From an uncultured Alphaproteobacteria bacterium (GTDB lineage: Bacteria > Pseudomonadota > Alphaproteobacteria > RF32 > CAG-239): a DNA stretch of 64,000 nt. Below are positions 24,163 through 33,545 of this stretch, piece after piece; position 1 is the stretch's first letter, and every line of letters starts with the position of its first letter. The notes beneath the pieces were generated by a model, which saw only the letters and a program-made list of their open reading frames with translations, was not told the origin of the DNA and ran no database searches. A program made the position numbers and the translations under genes. The stretch lies in assembly GCA_934277545.1 (NCBI GenBank), contig CAKQUG010000002.1:124001-188000 (forward strand). The letters are read 5' to 3'.

Positions 24163-26598
24163 ATGGCTATTACAAAATTAACTTCCGACCAACTTTATCG
24201 CAAATGTGATCCGTCAAAATTTGATTTTAACACAACTGCCGATTTGGAAGAGCGTTTATCCGCTTTGGGGCAAGATAGGGCTATTCATGCGGTGGAGCTT
24301 GGTATACATATCAAATCTCGCGGCTATAATTTATTTTGCTTAGGGCCTGAGGGGACCGGCAAAACCAGTTTGGTTAAACGTATTTTGGAAAAGGAAGCTA
24401 AAAATCGCAAAACTCCGGACGATTGGGCGTATGTGTATAATTTTGATGAACCGTATAAACCGACTGCTATGAGTTTTCCGGCCGGTCAAGCCGCAGAATT
24501 TGCCAAAGATGTTGATGAATTACTTGATGAATTGGCGGATTCGCTGCCGGAAATTATTGAGTCTGAGGAATATAAGGCAGCGCTTGGTATTATTCGCCAA
24601 AAATATAAGGCTAAAAAAGAAGAATATATCAATGTGTTGCAGAAAAAAGCCAAAGGTAAGCGAGTTTCTTTGCTGCACATGCAAATGGGGCTTGTCGTGG
24701 CTCCGATGAAAGATGGCGAAGTTCTGAGCCCTGACGCGTTTGAACAGCTTCCGGAAGAAGAAAAGAAGCTGGTTATGGACGATTTGAACGCCATGCAGGA
24801 AGAAATTGAAAACGCTACTCAGGATTTGCCGCGTTGGGAAGAAAAACAAAAACGCGAGATTACTGTTTTGCGTGAAAAATTTGTTCGTTCGGCCGTAAAA
24901 GATCCGATTGATGCCTTGCGTAAAAAATATAAAAGCCAACAGCCGTCCAGATTTTTGAAACAAATCCAAGACAATATTATGGACAATATTGATGATTTTG
25001 TACCGACTGATAGCGATAAACAAGCGGCGGCAAACGGTGCAGATGAAGATCCTTTACAGCAGCTTCTGAGTAAAATGAAACAGCCTGAGGAAGATAAATT
25101 TGCCAAATTTAAAATTAATGTGATTGTTAAAAACGTGCCAAATTCCGGTGCGCCGATAATCACTGTTGATTATCCTACTCAGGGCAATTTAGTGGGAAAA
25201 GTAGAGCGTATTCAGCAATATGGCGCTTTACTGACCGATTTTACCTTGATTAAAGCCGGCGCACTGCATCAGGCTAACGGCGGATTTTTGTTGCTTGACG
25301 CTCGCAAAGTTTTGGAACAGCCGTTTGCTTGGGATTCTTTGAAGCGTGCAATAGCCTCAAAGCGTGTGAAAATTGAATCTCCGACTGAAGAAACCAGCTT
25401 TACGACCATATCTCTTGATCCTGAGCCAATTCCTTTGGATATAAAAGTTGTGCTGACCGGTGATTTTGAAATTTATGAGTTGCTGAGTGAAAGAGACCCG
25501 GATTTCCGTGACTTTTTCAAAGTTGAAGCCGATTTTGGCATGATTATGGATAGAAATGCCGAAAACGAGGTTGAATATGCTAAACTTATCGGTTCTCTTT
25601 CTAAGAAAAAACAACTGCGTTCGCTCAATCGTCAGGCAGTGGCCAGGGTAATTGAATATGCCTCTCGTTTGGCCGATGACGCCGGAAAATTGACCGCGCA
25701 TATTTCTTCTATTGGCGATTTGTTGCGCGAGGCTGATTATTGGGCGCGTGTTTCCAACTCTAAGCAGATTGGTAAAAATCACATTGACCAAGCTATAGAA
25801 GCACAGATTTATCGTTCTGACCGCATTAAAAAAGCCATGCTGGAAGAAATTGACAAAGGCACTATTTTAATGGATGTCAAAGGCGAACGCGTGGGACAGA
25901 TTAACGGCTTGGTTGTTTACGATTTTTCTCGTTATTCATTCGGTAAACCGGCGCGCATTACCACACAGGTCCGTATCGGAAAAGGTGATTTTATGGATAT
26001 TGAACGTGAAATTTCCATGAGCGGACCTATTCACACTAAAGGTGTGTTGATTTTAAAATCGCTTATTTCCAACCGTTTTGCCAAACATTCTCCGCTTTCC
26101 TTGTCGGCTTCCATTGTGTTTGAACAATCCTATGGCGGTGTAGACGGAGACAGTGCGTCATCTACGGAATACTATTGCCTGTTGTCGGCGATTTCCAACC
26201 TGCCGATTAAACAAAGCATTGCCGTAACCGGTTCAATTAACCAGTTTGGAGAAATTCAGCCGATTGGCGGTGTGAACGAAAAAATAGAAGGTTTCTTTGA
26301 TGTTTGCGCACACGATGGTTTAACCGGCAAGCAAGGCGTTATTATTCCGCGCACCAATGTTGATAATCTGATGCTGCGGGCGGATATTGTGCAAGCTGTA
26401 GAGGAAGGGCGTTTTACCATTTACGCTATTGATACTGTTGATGACGGTGTTGAAATTTTGACCGGTGTTAAAGCTGGAAAACCGGATAATAAAGGAAACT
26501 ATCCGAAAGGTACGGTAAATTATTTGGTTGAGGAAAATTTGCGTCAATACTATCAAGATTATGCCCGCTATGCCAAAGAAACTTTGGGCTGTTTATAA
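24163..26598 (+). CDS. Lon-family AAA+ protease (LonB/LonH-like)
   Basis: The 811-residue protein is a membraneless LonB-type protease (similar to E. coli YcbZ/LonH). It has an AAA+ module with Walker A GPEGTGKTS (61-69), a long coiled-coil insert (about 115-290), a partial Walker B region, and a C-terminal Lon peptidase. The catalytic dyad is Ser664 (GDSASS) and Lys707 (NEKIEG), 43 apart as in Lon. Lon-type proteases degrade misfolded or regulatory proteins. It precedes clpP-clpX, so this segment collects protein-quality-control genes. Its direct partner is unknown. Confidence 0.9.
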   Translation: MAITKLTSDQLYRKCDPSKFDFNTTADLEERLSALGQDRAIHAVELGIHIKSRGYNLFCLGPEGTGKTSLVKRILEKEAKNRKTPDDWAYVYNFDEPYKPTAMSFPAGQAAEFAKDVDELLDELADSLPEIIESEEYKAALGIIRQKYKAKKEEYINVLQKKAKGKRVSLLHMQMGLVVAPMKDGEVLSPDAFEQLPEEEKKLVMDDLNAMQEEIENATQDLPRWEEKQKREITVLREKFVRSAVKDPIDALRKKYKSQQPSRFLKQIQDNIMDNIDDFVPTDSDKQAAANGADEDPLQQLLSKMKQPEEDKFAKFKINVIVKNVPNSGAPIITVDYPTQGNLVGKVERIQQYGALLTDFTLIKAGALHQANGGFLLLDARKVLEQPFAWDSLKRAIASKRVKIESPTEETSFTTISLDPEPIPLDIKVVLTGDFEIYELLSERDPDFRDFFKVEADFGMIMDRNAENEVEYAKLIGSLSKKKQLRSLNRQAVARVIEYASRLADDAGKLTAHISSIGDLLREADYWARVSNSKQIGKNHIDQAIEAQIYRSDRIKKAMLEEIDKGTILMDVKGERVGQINGLVVYDFSRYSFGKPARITTQVRIGKGDFMDIEREISMSGPIHTKGVLILKSLISNRFAKHSPLSLSASIVFEQSYGGVDGDSASSTEYYCLLSAISNLPIKQSIAVTGSINQFGEIQPIGGVNEKIEGFFDVCAHDGLTGKQGVIIPRTNVDNLMLRADIVQAVEEGRFTIYAIDTVDDGVEILTGVKAGKPDNKGNYPKGTVNYLVEENLRQYYQDYARYAKETLGCL

Positions 26599-26610
26599 TA
26601 AAAAAGCATA

Positions 26611-26651
26611 AAAAAAACACCGGTTAGTCTACGCTAAGCGGTGTTTTTTTT
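26611..26651 (+). terminator. terminator of the Lon-family gene
   Basis: AAAAAAACACCGGTTAG (from 26611) pairs with CTAAGCGGTGTTTTTTT (to about 26650), with one G-G mismatch. The long T and A tracts make it usable from both strands (the next gene converges). Confidence 0.8.
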
Positions 26652-26655
26652 GTTT

Positions 26656-27012
26656 TTATGCGTCTGCTCTTTTTGCAGCGGCTTCAACCAACTCTTGGGC
26701 TTTCAGCATATTTTTATACTGTCTTGAGCCATGAGCTATTGCCGGACGATCGAAACACATGGTTGTAAACTCATATCCTTCAACAAAATCTTTAGCCGAA
26801 ATAGATTGAGGGTCGTTTGCAATTCCGTAGACAATCGACTCGTTTTTAATCAGCTGTGTATTGCCTAAAATACACGAAGGACCTGTCCAAAGGTAGCAAG
26901 ATTCAACATGCCCGGTGACCTTGTTTTTCATATACAAGATGTTGTCATAGTCCTTCAATATATTGAAGGCGTACAAGAAAAATGTGTCAAAATAAATACG
27001 CTCTAATTCCAT
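26656..27012 (-). CDS. hypothetical protein (118 aa)
   Basis: The 118-residue soluble protein starts MELERIYFDTFFLYAFN and has no membrane segment or motif that I recognise. It has four cysteines or fewer and an alpha/beta-like composition with an Ala-rich helix at the end. Its ATG is about 230 bases from the divergent clpP, and it ends at the terminator of the Lon-family gene. It is probably a real gene from codon use, but without a functional clue. Confidence 0.6.
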   Translation of the reverse strand: MELERIYFDTFFLYAFNILKDYDNILYMKNKVTGHVESCYLWTGPSCILGNTQLIKNESIVYGIANDPQSISAKDFVEGYEFTTMCFDRPAIAHGSRQYKNMLKAQELVEAAAKRADA

Positions 27013-27243
27013 AAAAATAATTTTTAAAGGCGTTAATCTGATAATGTTATGCTTGCCAAAGGTATAACCGGATATTCATAATAATTAATTTATAAAATTA
27101 ATATATGAAATTTTTTGTCTAAAGTCAATTTAAATTTGAAGATGGCGATGAAAAAACTTCAAAAAATGTTAATTATTTATAAAAAATTAAGTAATGATAG
27201 GCTTTAATAAAAGCAAAAAGAATTTTGTAAAAGGAAAACAATT

Positions 27244-27858
27244 ATGAATAGTATAATGCCTACCGACGCTTTGGTGCCAATGGTGATAGAACAAACTCCA
27301 AAAGGTGAGCGCTCGTTTGATATTTTTTCTCGTTTGCTGAAAGAAAGAATCATTTTTTTGACCGGTGAAGTTAATGACGAAACATCGGCTTTGGTTTGCG
27401 CACAGCTCTTGTTTTTGGAAGCCGAAAATCCGAAAAAAGATATTTTCTTGTATATTAACTCTCCGGGTGGCGTAGTAACTTCCGGTATGGCTATGTATGA
27501 CACCATGCAATATATTTCTTGCGATGTGGTAACAATATGTATCGGTCAAGCTTGTTCTATGGGGTCATTTTTACTTGCCGGCGGAACCAAAGGTAAGCGC
27601 TATTCTTTGCCAAACTCGCAGATTATGATTCATCAACCGTCCGGCGGTGCCAAAGGACAAGCTGCGGATATTGAAATTCAAGCTAAATTGATTTTGGATT
27701 TGCGTAAGCGTTTAAATGCAATTTACGCCCAAAATACCGGTCAAAAAATTTCGGTCATTGAGCGCGCTATGGACAGAGATAATTTTATGACGCCGCAAGA
27801 AGCCTTGGATTTTGGTTTGATTGACCATATTATTACCAACCGTGAAGAAGTTAAGTAG
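27244..27858 (+). CDS. clpP: ATP-dependent Clp protease proteolytic subunit
   Basis: ClpP forms the proteolytic chamber that ClpX feeds. The 204-residue protein has catalytic Ser105 (GQACSMGSF), His130 (MIHQPSGG) and Asp179 (MDRDNF). It begins at ATG 27244 after AAAAGG. clpX follows 7 bases downstream, so they share a transcript. Length is normal for the family. Confidence 0.98.
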   Translation: MNSIMPTDALVPMVIEQTPKGERSFDIFSRLLKERIIFLTGEVNDETSALVCAQLLFLEAENPKKDIFLYINSPGGVVTSGMAMYDTMQYISCDVVTICIGQACSMGSFLLAGGTKGKRYSLPNSQIMIHQPSGGAKGQAADIEIQAKLILDLRKRLNAIYAQNTGQKISVIERAMDRDNFMTPQEALDFGLIDHIITNREEVK

Positions 27859-27865
27859 GTGAAAA

Positions 27866-29134
27866 ATGAGTGAAGATAACGAAGAAATTTTGCATTGTTC
27901 GTTTTGCGGCAAAAGTCAGAAAGAAGTAAAAAAACTGGTTGCCGGACGCGGAGTTTATATTTGCAATGAGTGCATAGATGTTTGCCATTCCATTATGGAA
28001 GAAGAAACTGAACTTACTCCGGAAAATAAAACAGCGTCTGCTGATGAACCGTTGATGAACAGCCTGCCGACACCGTCAAAAATCAAAGAGTTTTTAGATG
28101 AATATGTGATTGGGCAGGATTATGCGAAAAAAGTTTTATCAGTTGCCGTGTATAATCACTATAAACGTTTGAATAATCCTAAAAAAGACGAAGTGGATAT
28201 TACCAAATCCAACGTGATTTTGATTGGTTCCACCGGTTGCGGCAAAACTTTGTTGGCGCAGACATTGGCCAAAATTTTGAACGTGCCGTTCGCTATTGCC
28301 GACGCCACTACCTTAACCGAAGCCGGTTATGTTGGCGAAGATGTTGAAAATATAGTGCTGAAATTAGTGCAAAACGCTAATTATGACATTGAAAAGGCTC
28401 AGCGCGGTATCATTTATATTGATGAAATCGATAAAATTTCCCGCAAAGGCGACGGACCGTCTATTACCCGCGATGTTTCGGGCGAGGGCGTGCAGCAGGC
28501 TTTGCTGAAAATTATTGAAGGCACAATAGCCAATGTTCCTCCGCAAGGCGGACGCAAACACCCGCAGCAAGAGTTTTTGCACGTAGACACTAAAAATATT
28601 TTGTTTATTTGCGGCGGTGCGTTTGCCGGTTTGGAAAAAATTGTGGAAAAGCATGGCACGGAAAGCGGAAATTCCATCGGCTTCGGCGCTAAAGTGGAAA
28701 AAGATGAAAAAACTATCGGTCAGATTTTGAAAGACGTTCGTCCGGAAGATTTGATTAAATACGGACTTATTCCGGAATTTACCGGACGTGTGCCGGTTAT
28801 CGCCACTTTAGACGATTTGAATGAAGATGCTTTAATCCGTGTTTTGACCGAGCCGAAAAATGCCTTAGTCAGCCAATACGCCTCATTGTTCGGCATGGAC
28901 AATGTCAAATTGACAATTACGCCTGAAGCCTTGCGCGCCATTGCTAAAAAAGCGATAGAGCGTAAGACAGGTGCTCGCGGATTGCGTGCTATCATGGAAG
29001 AAATTTTGATGGAATGGATGTATGAACTGCCTGATGAAAAGGATATTTCTGAAATTGTGATAGATGAAAAAGTTATTACAGACGGCGAAAAGCCTAAGTT
29101 GATACATCAGTCTGAAGAAAAAAAATCTGCTTAA
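27866..29134 (+). CDS. clpX: ATP-dependent Clp protease ATP-binding subunit ClpX
   Basis: ClpX unfolds tagged proteins into ClpP. The 422-residue protein has an N-terminal C4 zinc finger (Cys11, Cys14, Cys33, Cys36). The AAA+ module has Walker A GSTGCGKT (121-128), Walker B IIYIDEIDKI and sensor/arginine motifs (RGLRAIMEE). It is cotranscribed with clpP. A terminator at 29138-29172 ends the unit. Confidence 0.98.
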   Translation: MSEDNEEILHCSFCGKSQKEVKKLVAGRGVYICNECIDVCHSIMEEETELTPENKTASADEPLMNSLPTPSKIKEFLDEYVIGQDYAKKVLSVAVYNHYKRLNNPKKDEVDITKSNVILIGSTGCGKTLLAQTLAKILNVPFAIADATTLTEAGYVGEDVENIVLKLVQNANYDIEKAQRGIIYIDEIDKISRKGDGPSITRDVSGEGVQQALLKIIEGTIANVPPQGGRKHPQQEFLHVDTKNILFICGGAFAGLEKIVEKHGTESGNSIGFGAKVEKDEKTIGQILKDVRPEDLIKYGLIPEFTGRVPVIATLDDLNEDALIRVLTEPKNALVSQYASLFGMDNVKLTITPEALRAIAKKAIERKTGARGLRAIMEEILMEWMYELPDEKDISEIVIDEKVITDGEKPKLIHQSEEKKSA

Positions 29135-29137
29135 ACA

Positions 29138-29172
29138 CAAAAAAACTTCCGATAAAATCGGAAGTTTTTTTG
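29138..29172 (+). terminator. bidirectional terminator of clpX and the FadL-like gene
   Basis: AAAAACTTCCGAT (29141-29153) / ATCGGAAGTTTTT (29157-29169), 13-bp perfect stem with a 3-base loop and A/T runs on each side. Confidence 0.9.
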
Positions 29173-29185
29173 TTGTTACAAATTG

Positions 29186-30460
29186 TTAGAACGCGTAGTT
29201 CACAGAAAAAGCAAATACTTTCACCGAGTTAGAATAGTCGGCCGAAACGTGCGAACCGTCGTTTCCGGTAACAGCCGAGTTCATTTTGGCGCTGTGGGCT
29301 TTAATGTAGGTGTAACCCATATCAAAGCTCAAGTTTTCATTATATTGATAGCCCAAACCCATAGAATACCAAATACGGTCAGAATCTGGAATACGCGGTG
29401 TGCGGTGAGCATAACGAACGGCGCTTTGGTCGTATGCTAAGCCCAAACGCAATTTCCATTGATTATCCAGCATATAGCTTGTACCGATGGAATAAAAGTT
29501 GGTGTCGCGCCAGTTTTCTTTTACCTGAGCAATGTTGCCTTCCGGTTTGTTTAAGTTATCACCGACAAAAGTCAGGTTTTGGAAAGAGCTCCAGAACACG
29601 CGCTGATATTCGGCCATAACCGCCCATTTTTCATTGATGTCGTGATAAACACCCATAGAAAGCATGGCCGGAGTAGTTAATTTAGCGCTGATTTTTTGGT
29701 TCATCAAAGCGTCAGCTTTGGCTCCGGCAGGAATTCCCATTGCTGTATAAGCGCTGCCGCTTGATTTCATTTTACCTTTTAATTTGTGGTCTATTTTGCT
29801 GCGATAACCAACACCGACACGGGTTGCGTCGCTAAATTCATACATGGCGCCCAATTGGTAGCCCATGTCAAAATCGTTGCCGTTTTCGGTAACCAAACCT
29901 GTTCGAGAATATTTGTGGCTGCTGGTCAGGTGCGCCCAAACATATTGCATTTGCACGCCTGCGCCCAAAGACAATTTATCTGTTGCCTTATAAGCAAACA
30001 TCGGGGTAATGGTGCCGGATTTCAAATCCGAGGTAATACCGTGGTCGGAACCGACCCAATCTCTGTCATATTTTGTAATCATGCCAAACGGAGAATTAAC
30101 TGCGATAGCCGCAAAAGCTCTGTCGTTAAGTTGATATGATACTGTGCCGTTTGGCGAAACAGCTGCGTGAACCACGTTTTCAACGTCGGCTCCGCGGGTG
30201 CCGCTTTCACTCATAACATTTTTAGCTGTGGCGCGCGGTGCGATGTAGGTTGCGCCCAAGTTTACCTGCAAGCCTTTTTGGCGAGTTAAACCGGCGGCGT
30301 TATAATATGCGTAAGAACCGTTTTCTGCACCGGCAGTTGCGCCGGCATAAGCGTTACCTTGAGCGGCAGCTGACTGTTCTCTTAAATGGAAACCGGCGGC
30401 CATGGCGCTGGTAGAGAGCAGAAGGGTGCTCAAGGCGGTTAATGTAAGAACCTTTTTCAT
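29186..30460 (-). CDS. outer-membrane transport protein, FadL/OmpP1/TodX family
   Basis: FadL-type porins carry long-chain fatty acids and other hydrophobic compounds across the outer membrane. The 424-residue protein starts MKKVLTLTALSTLLLSTSA; I use this ATG (30460) as it gives a typical Sec signal and AAGG lies upstream. The mature N-terminus is GFHLREQSAAAQGNAYAGA, which matches the FadL hatch region. A beta-barrel pattern follows, ending in NYAF. Divergent from the Aas-like gene, consistent with lipid uptake and use. Confidence 0.9.
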   Translation of the reverse strand: MKKVLTLTALSTLLLSTSAMAAGFHLREQSAAAQGNAYAGATAGAENGSYAYYNAAGLTRQKGLQVNLGATYIAPRATAKNVMSESGTRGADVENVVHAAVSPNGTVSYQLNDRAFAAIAVNSPFGMITKYDRDWVGSDHGITSDLKSGTITPMFAYKATDKLSLGAGVQMQYVWAHLTSSHKYSRTGLVTENGNDFDMGYQLGAMYEFSDATRVGVGYRSKIDHKLKGKMKSSGSAYTAMGIPAGAKADALMNQKISAKLTTPAMLSMGVYHDINEKWAVMAEYQRVFWSSFQNLTFVGDNLNKPEGNIAQVKENWRDTNFYSIGTSYMLDNQWKLRLGLAYDQSAVRYAHRTPRIPDSDRIWYSMGLGYQYNENLSFDMGYTYIKAHSAKMNSAVTGNDGSHVSADYSNSVKVFAFSVNYAF

Positions 30461-30670
30461 TTTAAACCTTTTTATTATTAAAACATGGTAACCCAAACAA
30501 GTTTGCGTTACGTAGGGCGCAACATACAGCAATATATCAATTTTGGCAAGTTTTTGGCGCAAATCTGGGGATAAAATTTTAAAAATGATGTAAAAACAGA
30601 AAGTTATACTTAGGAAATGACCTGTTGATGACTCTGGCGTTTTTTCTTTACAAATCGTTAATAATATTAT

Positions 30671-32893
30671 ATGGATAAGGTATTATTTAACAACAGAAAG
30701 GTTGGACTTGTGAAAGAGTTTGTCAGATTTTGCCTGCGAACGGTTTTGCGTTTGATGAAAGCAAAATGTATTTTTGAATTTGATGTGAACAATTTGCCGA
30801 AAAAAGGTGTTTATGTGGTTAACCACGTTTCTTATTTGGACCCGATTTTGCTGTTTGCATTTCTTCCCGGAAATCCTGTGTTTGCCTTAAACGGACATTT
30901 ATATCGCCGTCATTGGATTAGTTTTTTGATGGGGCGCGCCGATGTAATAAAGTTTAATCCGATTGAGCCGTCAGACATTAAAAAGCTGATAGCTAAAGTG
31001 GACGAGGGGCGCTTGGTGGTAATTTTCGCCGAAGGGCGTATTACCGAAAACGGCGGTCTGATGAAGATTTATGAAGCTCCCGGGTTGGTGGCCGATAAAT
31101 CTAAATCGCCGATTATTCCGGTTTGGATAGACGGTCCGCAATATGGCTATTTTTCTAAAACTAAAGGCAAACTGCCGCATCGTCCGCTGCCGAAAATGCG
31201 TATTTATGTGGGCGAGCCGCGCAGCTTTAAGCTGAAAGACGAACTGCGCCGTCAGCGTGATCACATCAGCAATGAAGTTTATATGATTTTGCGTGAAATG
31301 TGCTTTGATATTAACTATGACAAAAACATTTCATTGTTTGCGCAGCTTATGAAAACCGCCAAGGTTTATTCTCGCACCGGATTCTTTTCTAAGCGTCCGC
31401 GCATTATAGAAGATATTAACCGCAAGCAAAAGTCTTATAAAGATATTATTGTTGCGTCTTTTGCTTTAGGACGCAGCTTTAAAAAGTTTACCAAGGTTGA
31501 TGAAAATGTCGGTATTCTGCTGCCTAACGCTATTGCCACGGTTTGCACGTTTTTCGGGCTTTCTGCCTATAACCGCACTCCGGTAATGATTAACTTTTCG
31601 GTCGGTTCCAAAAATATGATTTCCATGTGCAAAACCGCGCTGGTTAAAACTGTTTTGACATCACGCTCTTTTGTGATTAAAGCTAAAATGGAAAATGTGG
31701 TTGAAGATATGAAAAACGCCGGCTGCAATGTGGTTTATTTGGAAGATATTGCTAAAAAAATGTCGCTGTGCACTAAAATCGGCGCTTATATCAGCTATAA
31801 AATTAAGCACATTCCGCACAAAACCGGCGGCGATAAAAAGGCTGTTATTCTGTTTACTTCCGGTTCGGAAGGCGCACCGAAAGGCGTGGTTCTGAGCCAT
31901 GCCAACATTATCGCTAATATCAAACAAATGACAGCGATTCAAACCATTAACTTCAAAGATTTGTTGTTTAATGCTTTGCCTATGTTTCATAGTTTCGGCT
32001 TGACTGTGGGGACTTTGTTTCCGTTGTTTGAAGGCTCTAAGCTGTTTTTGTATCCGTCTCCGCTGCACTATCGTGTGGTTGCCGAGCTGGTTTATGAACT
32101 GGGTGCCACTTTAATGCTTGGAACAGATACTTTCTTGCGCGGTTATGCTAAAATTGCCCATCCGTATGATTTCCATAATATCCGCCTGATGTATTCCGGC
32201 GGCGAGGCGGCAAAGTCCGATACTCGCAGCATGTGGATGGAGCATTCCGGTGTGCGCATGATGGAGGCTTACGGTGCTACTGAATGTTCTCCGGTTATGA
32301 CCGCCAATAACGGAATTTTCAACAAATTCGGTTCTATCGGGAAAATTATGCCGGGAATGCAGTTTAAAATTTTACCGGTTGATGGTATAGAAAACGGCGG
32401 TGAACTTTGTGTTAAAGGTCCAAACGTGATGCAGGGATATTATATGCCGACTAATCCGGGTGTGCTGGTTCCGCCGGAAGACGGTTGGTATCACACCGGC
32501 GATGTGGTGGAAATGGACGAAATCGGCTTCTTTACCATTAAAGACCGTATCAAGCGTTTTGCTAAAATCGGCGGCGAAATGGTTTCTCTGAATGCTGTTC
32601 ATGATATGGTTGTGGATGCCACCAAAAATATGGAAGGTGAATATAGCTATGGCGTGGTTTCTATTCCGCATGAAAGTAAAGGTGAGCAGATTATTTTGGT
32701 AACTAATAATGAAAAAGTTACTTCGGCAATGCTGCATGAATATGTAAAAAACAACGGTATGTCAGAGCTTTATTTGCCGCGTGTGATTCTGTATCACGAA
32801 AAATTACCGGTATTTGCTACCGGTAAGGCCGATAATGTAACGCTGAAAAAAGAAGTTATGGCCGAGCTTTGCCCGGTTGACAGCGCCGCTTAA
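30671..32893 (+). CDS. aas: Aas-like bifunctional acyltransferase / acyl-ACP synthetase
   Basis: Aas reacylates lysophospholipids using fatty acids activated on ACP. The N-terminal PlsC-type domain shows NHVSYLD (NHx4D motif) and FAEGRIT, and the C-terminal AMP-binding domain shows FTSGSEGAPKGVV and YGATE. Length 740 aa is close to E. coli Aas (719). The ATG at 30671 has no ribosome site; GTG 30710, 13 codons later, has AAAGG and a better fit to the E. coli start, so the true start could be there. It stands alone opposite the FadL-like gene. Confidence 0.88.
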   Translation: MDKVLFNNRKVGLVKEFVRFCLRTVLRLMKAKCIFEFDVNNLPKKGVYVVNHVSYLDPILLFAFLPGNPVFALNGHLYRRHWISFLMGRADVIKFNPIEPSDIKKLIAKVDEGRLVVIFAEGRITENGGLMKIYEAPGLVADKSKSPIIPVWIDGPQYGYFSKTKGKLPHRPLPKMRIYVGEPRSFKLKDELRRQRDHISNEVYMILREMCFDINYDKNISLFAQLMKTAKVYSRTGFFSKRPRIIEDINRKQKSYKDIIVASFALGRSFKKFTKVDENVGILLPNAIATVCTFFGLSAYNRTPVMINFSVGSKNMISMCKTALVKTVLTSRSFVIKAKMENVVEDMKNAGCNVVYLEDIAKKMSLCTKIGAYISYKIKHIPHKTGGDKKAVILFTSGSEGAPKGVVLSHANIIANIKQMTAIQTINFKDLLFNALPMFHSFGLTVGTLFPLFEGSKLFLYPSPLHYRVVAELVYELGATLMLGTDTFLRGYAKIAHPYDFHNIRLMYSGGEAAKSDTRSMWMEHSGVRMMEAYGATECSPVMTANNGIFNKFGSIGKIMPGMQFKILPVDGIENGGELCVKGPNVMQGYYMPTNPGVLVPPEDGWYHTGDVVEMDEIGFFTIKDRIKRFAKIGGEMVSLNAVHDMVVDATKNMEGEYSYGVVSIPHESKGEQIILVTNNEKVTSAMLHEYVKNNGMSELYLPRVILYHEKLPVFATGKADNVTLKKEVMAELCPVDSAA

Positions 32894-32902
32894 AATAATG
32901 TG

Positions 32903-32950
32903 CAGCAATGGCTTTTTGTGGTTGCGATTTTACAAAAAGCCATTATGCTG
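32903..32950 (+). repeat. long inverted repeat between aas and ssb
   Basis: AATGGCTTTTTGT (32907-32919) / ACAAAAAGCCATT (32932-32944) is a perfect 13-bp stem with a 12-base loop, extended by CAGC/GCTG with a 2-base bulge. No T-run follows directly, so it is an imperfect terminator or an attenuator/stabilising structure for ssb. Confidence 0.6.
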
Positions 32951-32983
32951 TAACGAGTTTAATTTTTTTGTAAGGATAAAATA

Positions 32984-33469
32984 ATGGTTGGAATAAACAA
33001 AGTTATTCTGGTTGGTAATTTAGGGGCTGACCCGGTGGTTAATAACACTCAGTCAGGTACTAAAGTTGTTAATTTGAATGTGGCGACAACAGACAGCTGG
33101 AAAGACCGTAATACCGGCGAGCGCAAAGATAAAACCGAATGGCACCGCGTGGTAATTTTTAATTCTCAGCTGGCAGATACCGCCGAAAGATATTTGCGCA
33201 AAGGCTCAAAAGTATATTTGGAAGGTCAGCTGCAGACCCGTAAATGGACAGATAATAACGGTGTTGATCGCTATACCACCGAAGTTGTGCTGCAAAATTT
33301 CAACAGCGTGCTGGTTATGCTCGATTCTAAAAACAGCAGCGGCGATGGTATGCCGGCCGGCGGCAATGATGTTTTCTCAGCGTCTCCGGCAGCAGGTGGA
33401 ACTTCATCCGGCTGGGATAACAGCGCGGCTTCTGCTCCGTCAGATTTGGACGACGATATTCCGTTTTAA
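32984..33469 (+). CDS. ssb: single-stranded DNA-binding protein
   Basis: SSB coats single-stranded DNA in replication and repair. The 161-residue protein has an OB fold (1-110; NKVILVGNLGADP and FNVATTDSWKDR-like start), a Gly/Ser-rich linker, and the acidic tip DLDDDIPF that recruits partner proteins. The start ATG 32984 follows a ribosome site AAGG. Standalone gene. Confidence 0.97.
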   Translation: MVGINKVILVGNLGADPVVNNTQSGTKVVNLNVATTDSWKDRNTGERKDKTEWHRVVIFNSQLADTAERYLRKGSKVYLEGQLQTRKWTDNNGVDRYTTEVVLQNFNSVLVMLDSKNSSGDGMPAGGNDVFSASPAAGGTSSGWDNSAASAPSDLDDDIPF

Positions 33470-33545
33470 TGAGGGACTTTATCCCAAGGGACTTCGGATT
33501 TTGTTGTCCGGAGTTTCTTTATTTTAAATAGTGCGAGGTAAAAGT

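Noticed and set aside
27040..27080. Heat-shock promoter for clpP (CTTGCC near 27052)
   Set aside because: The partner element is 10 bases away instead of 15 and does not match, so the support is too weak.
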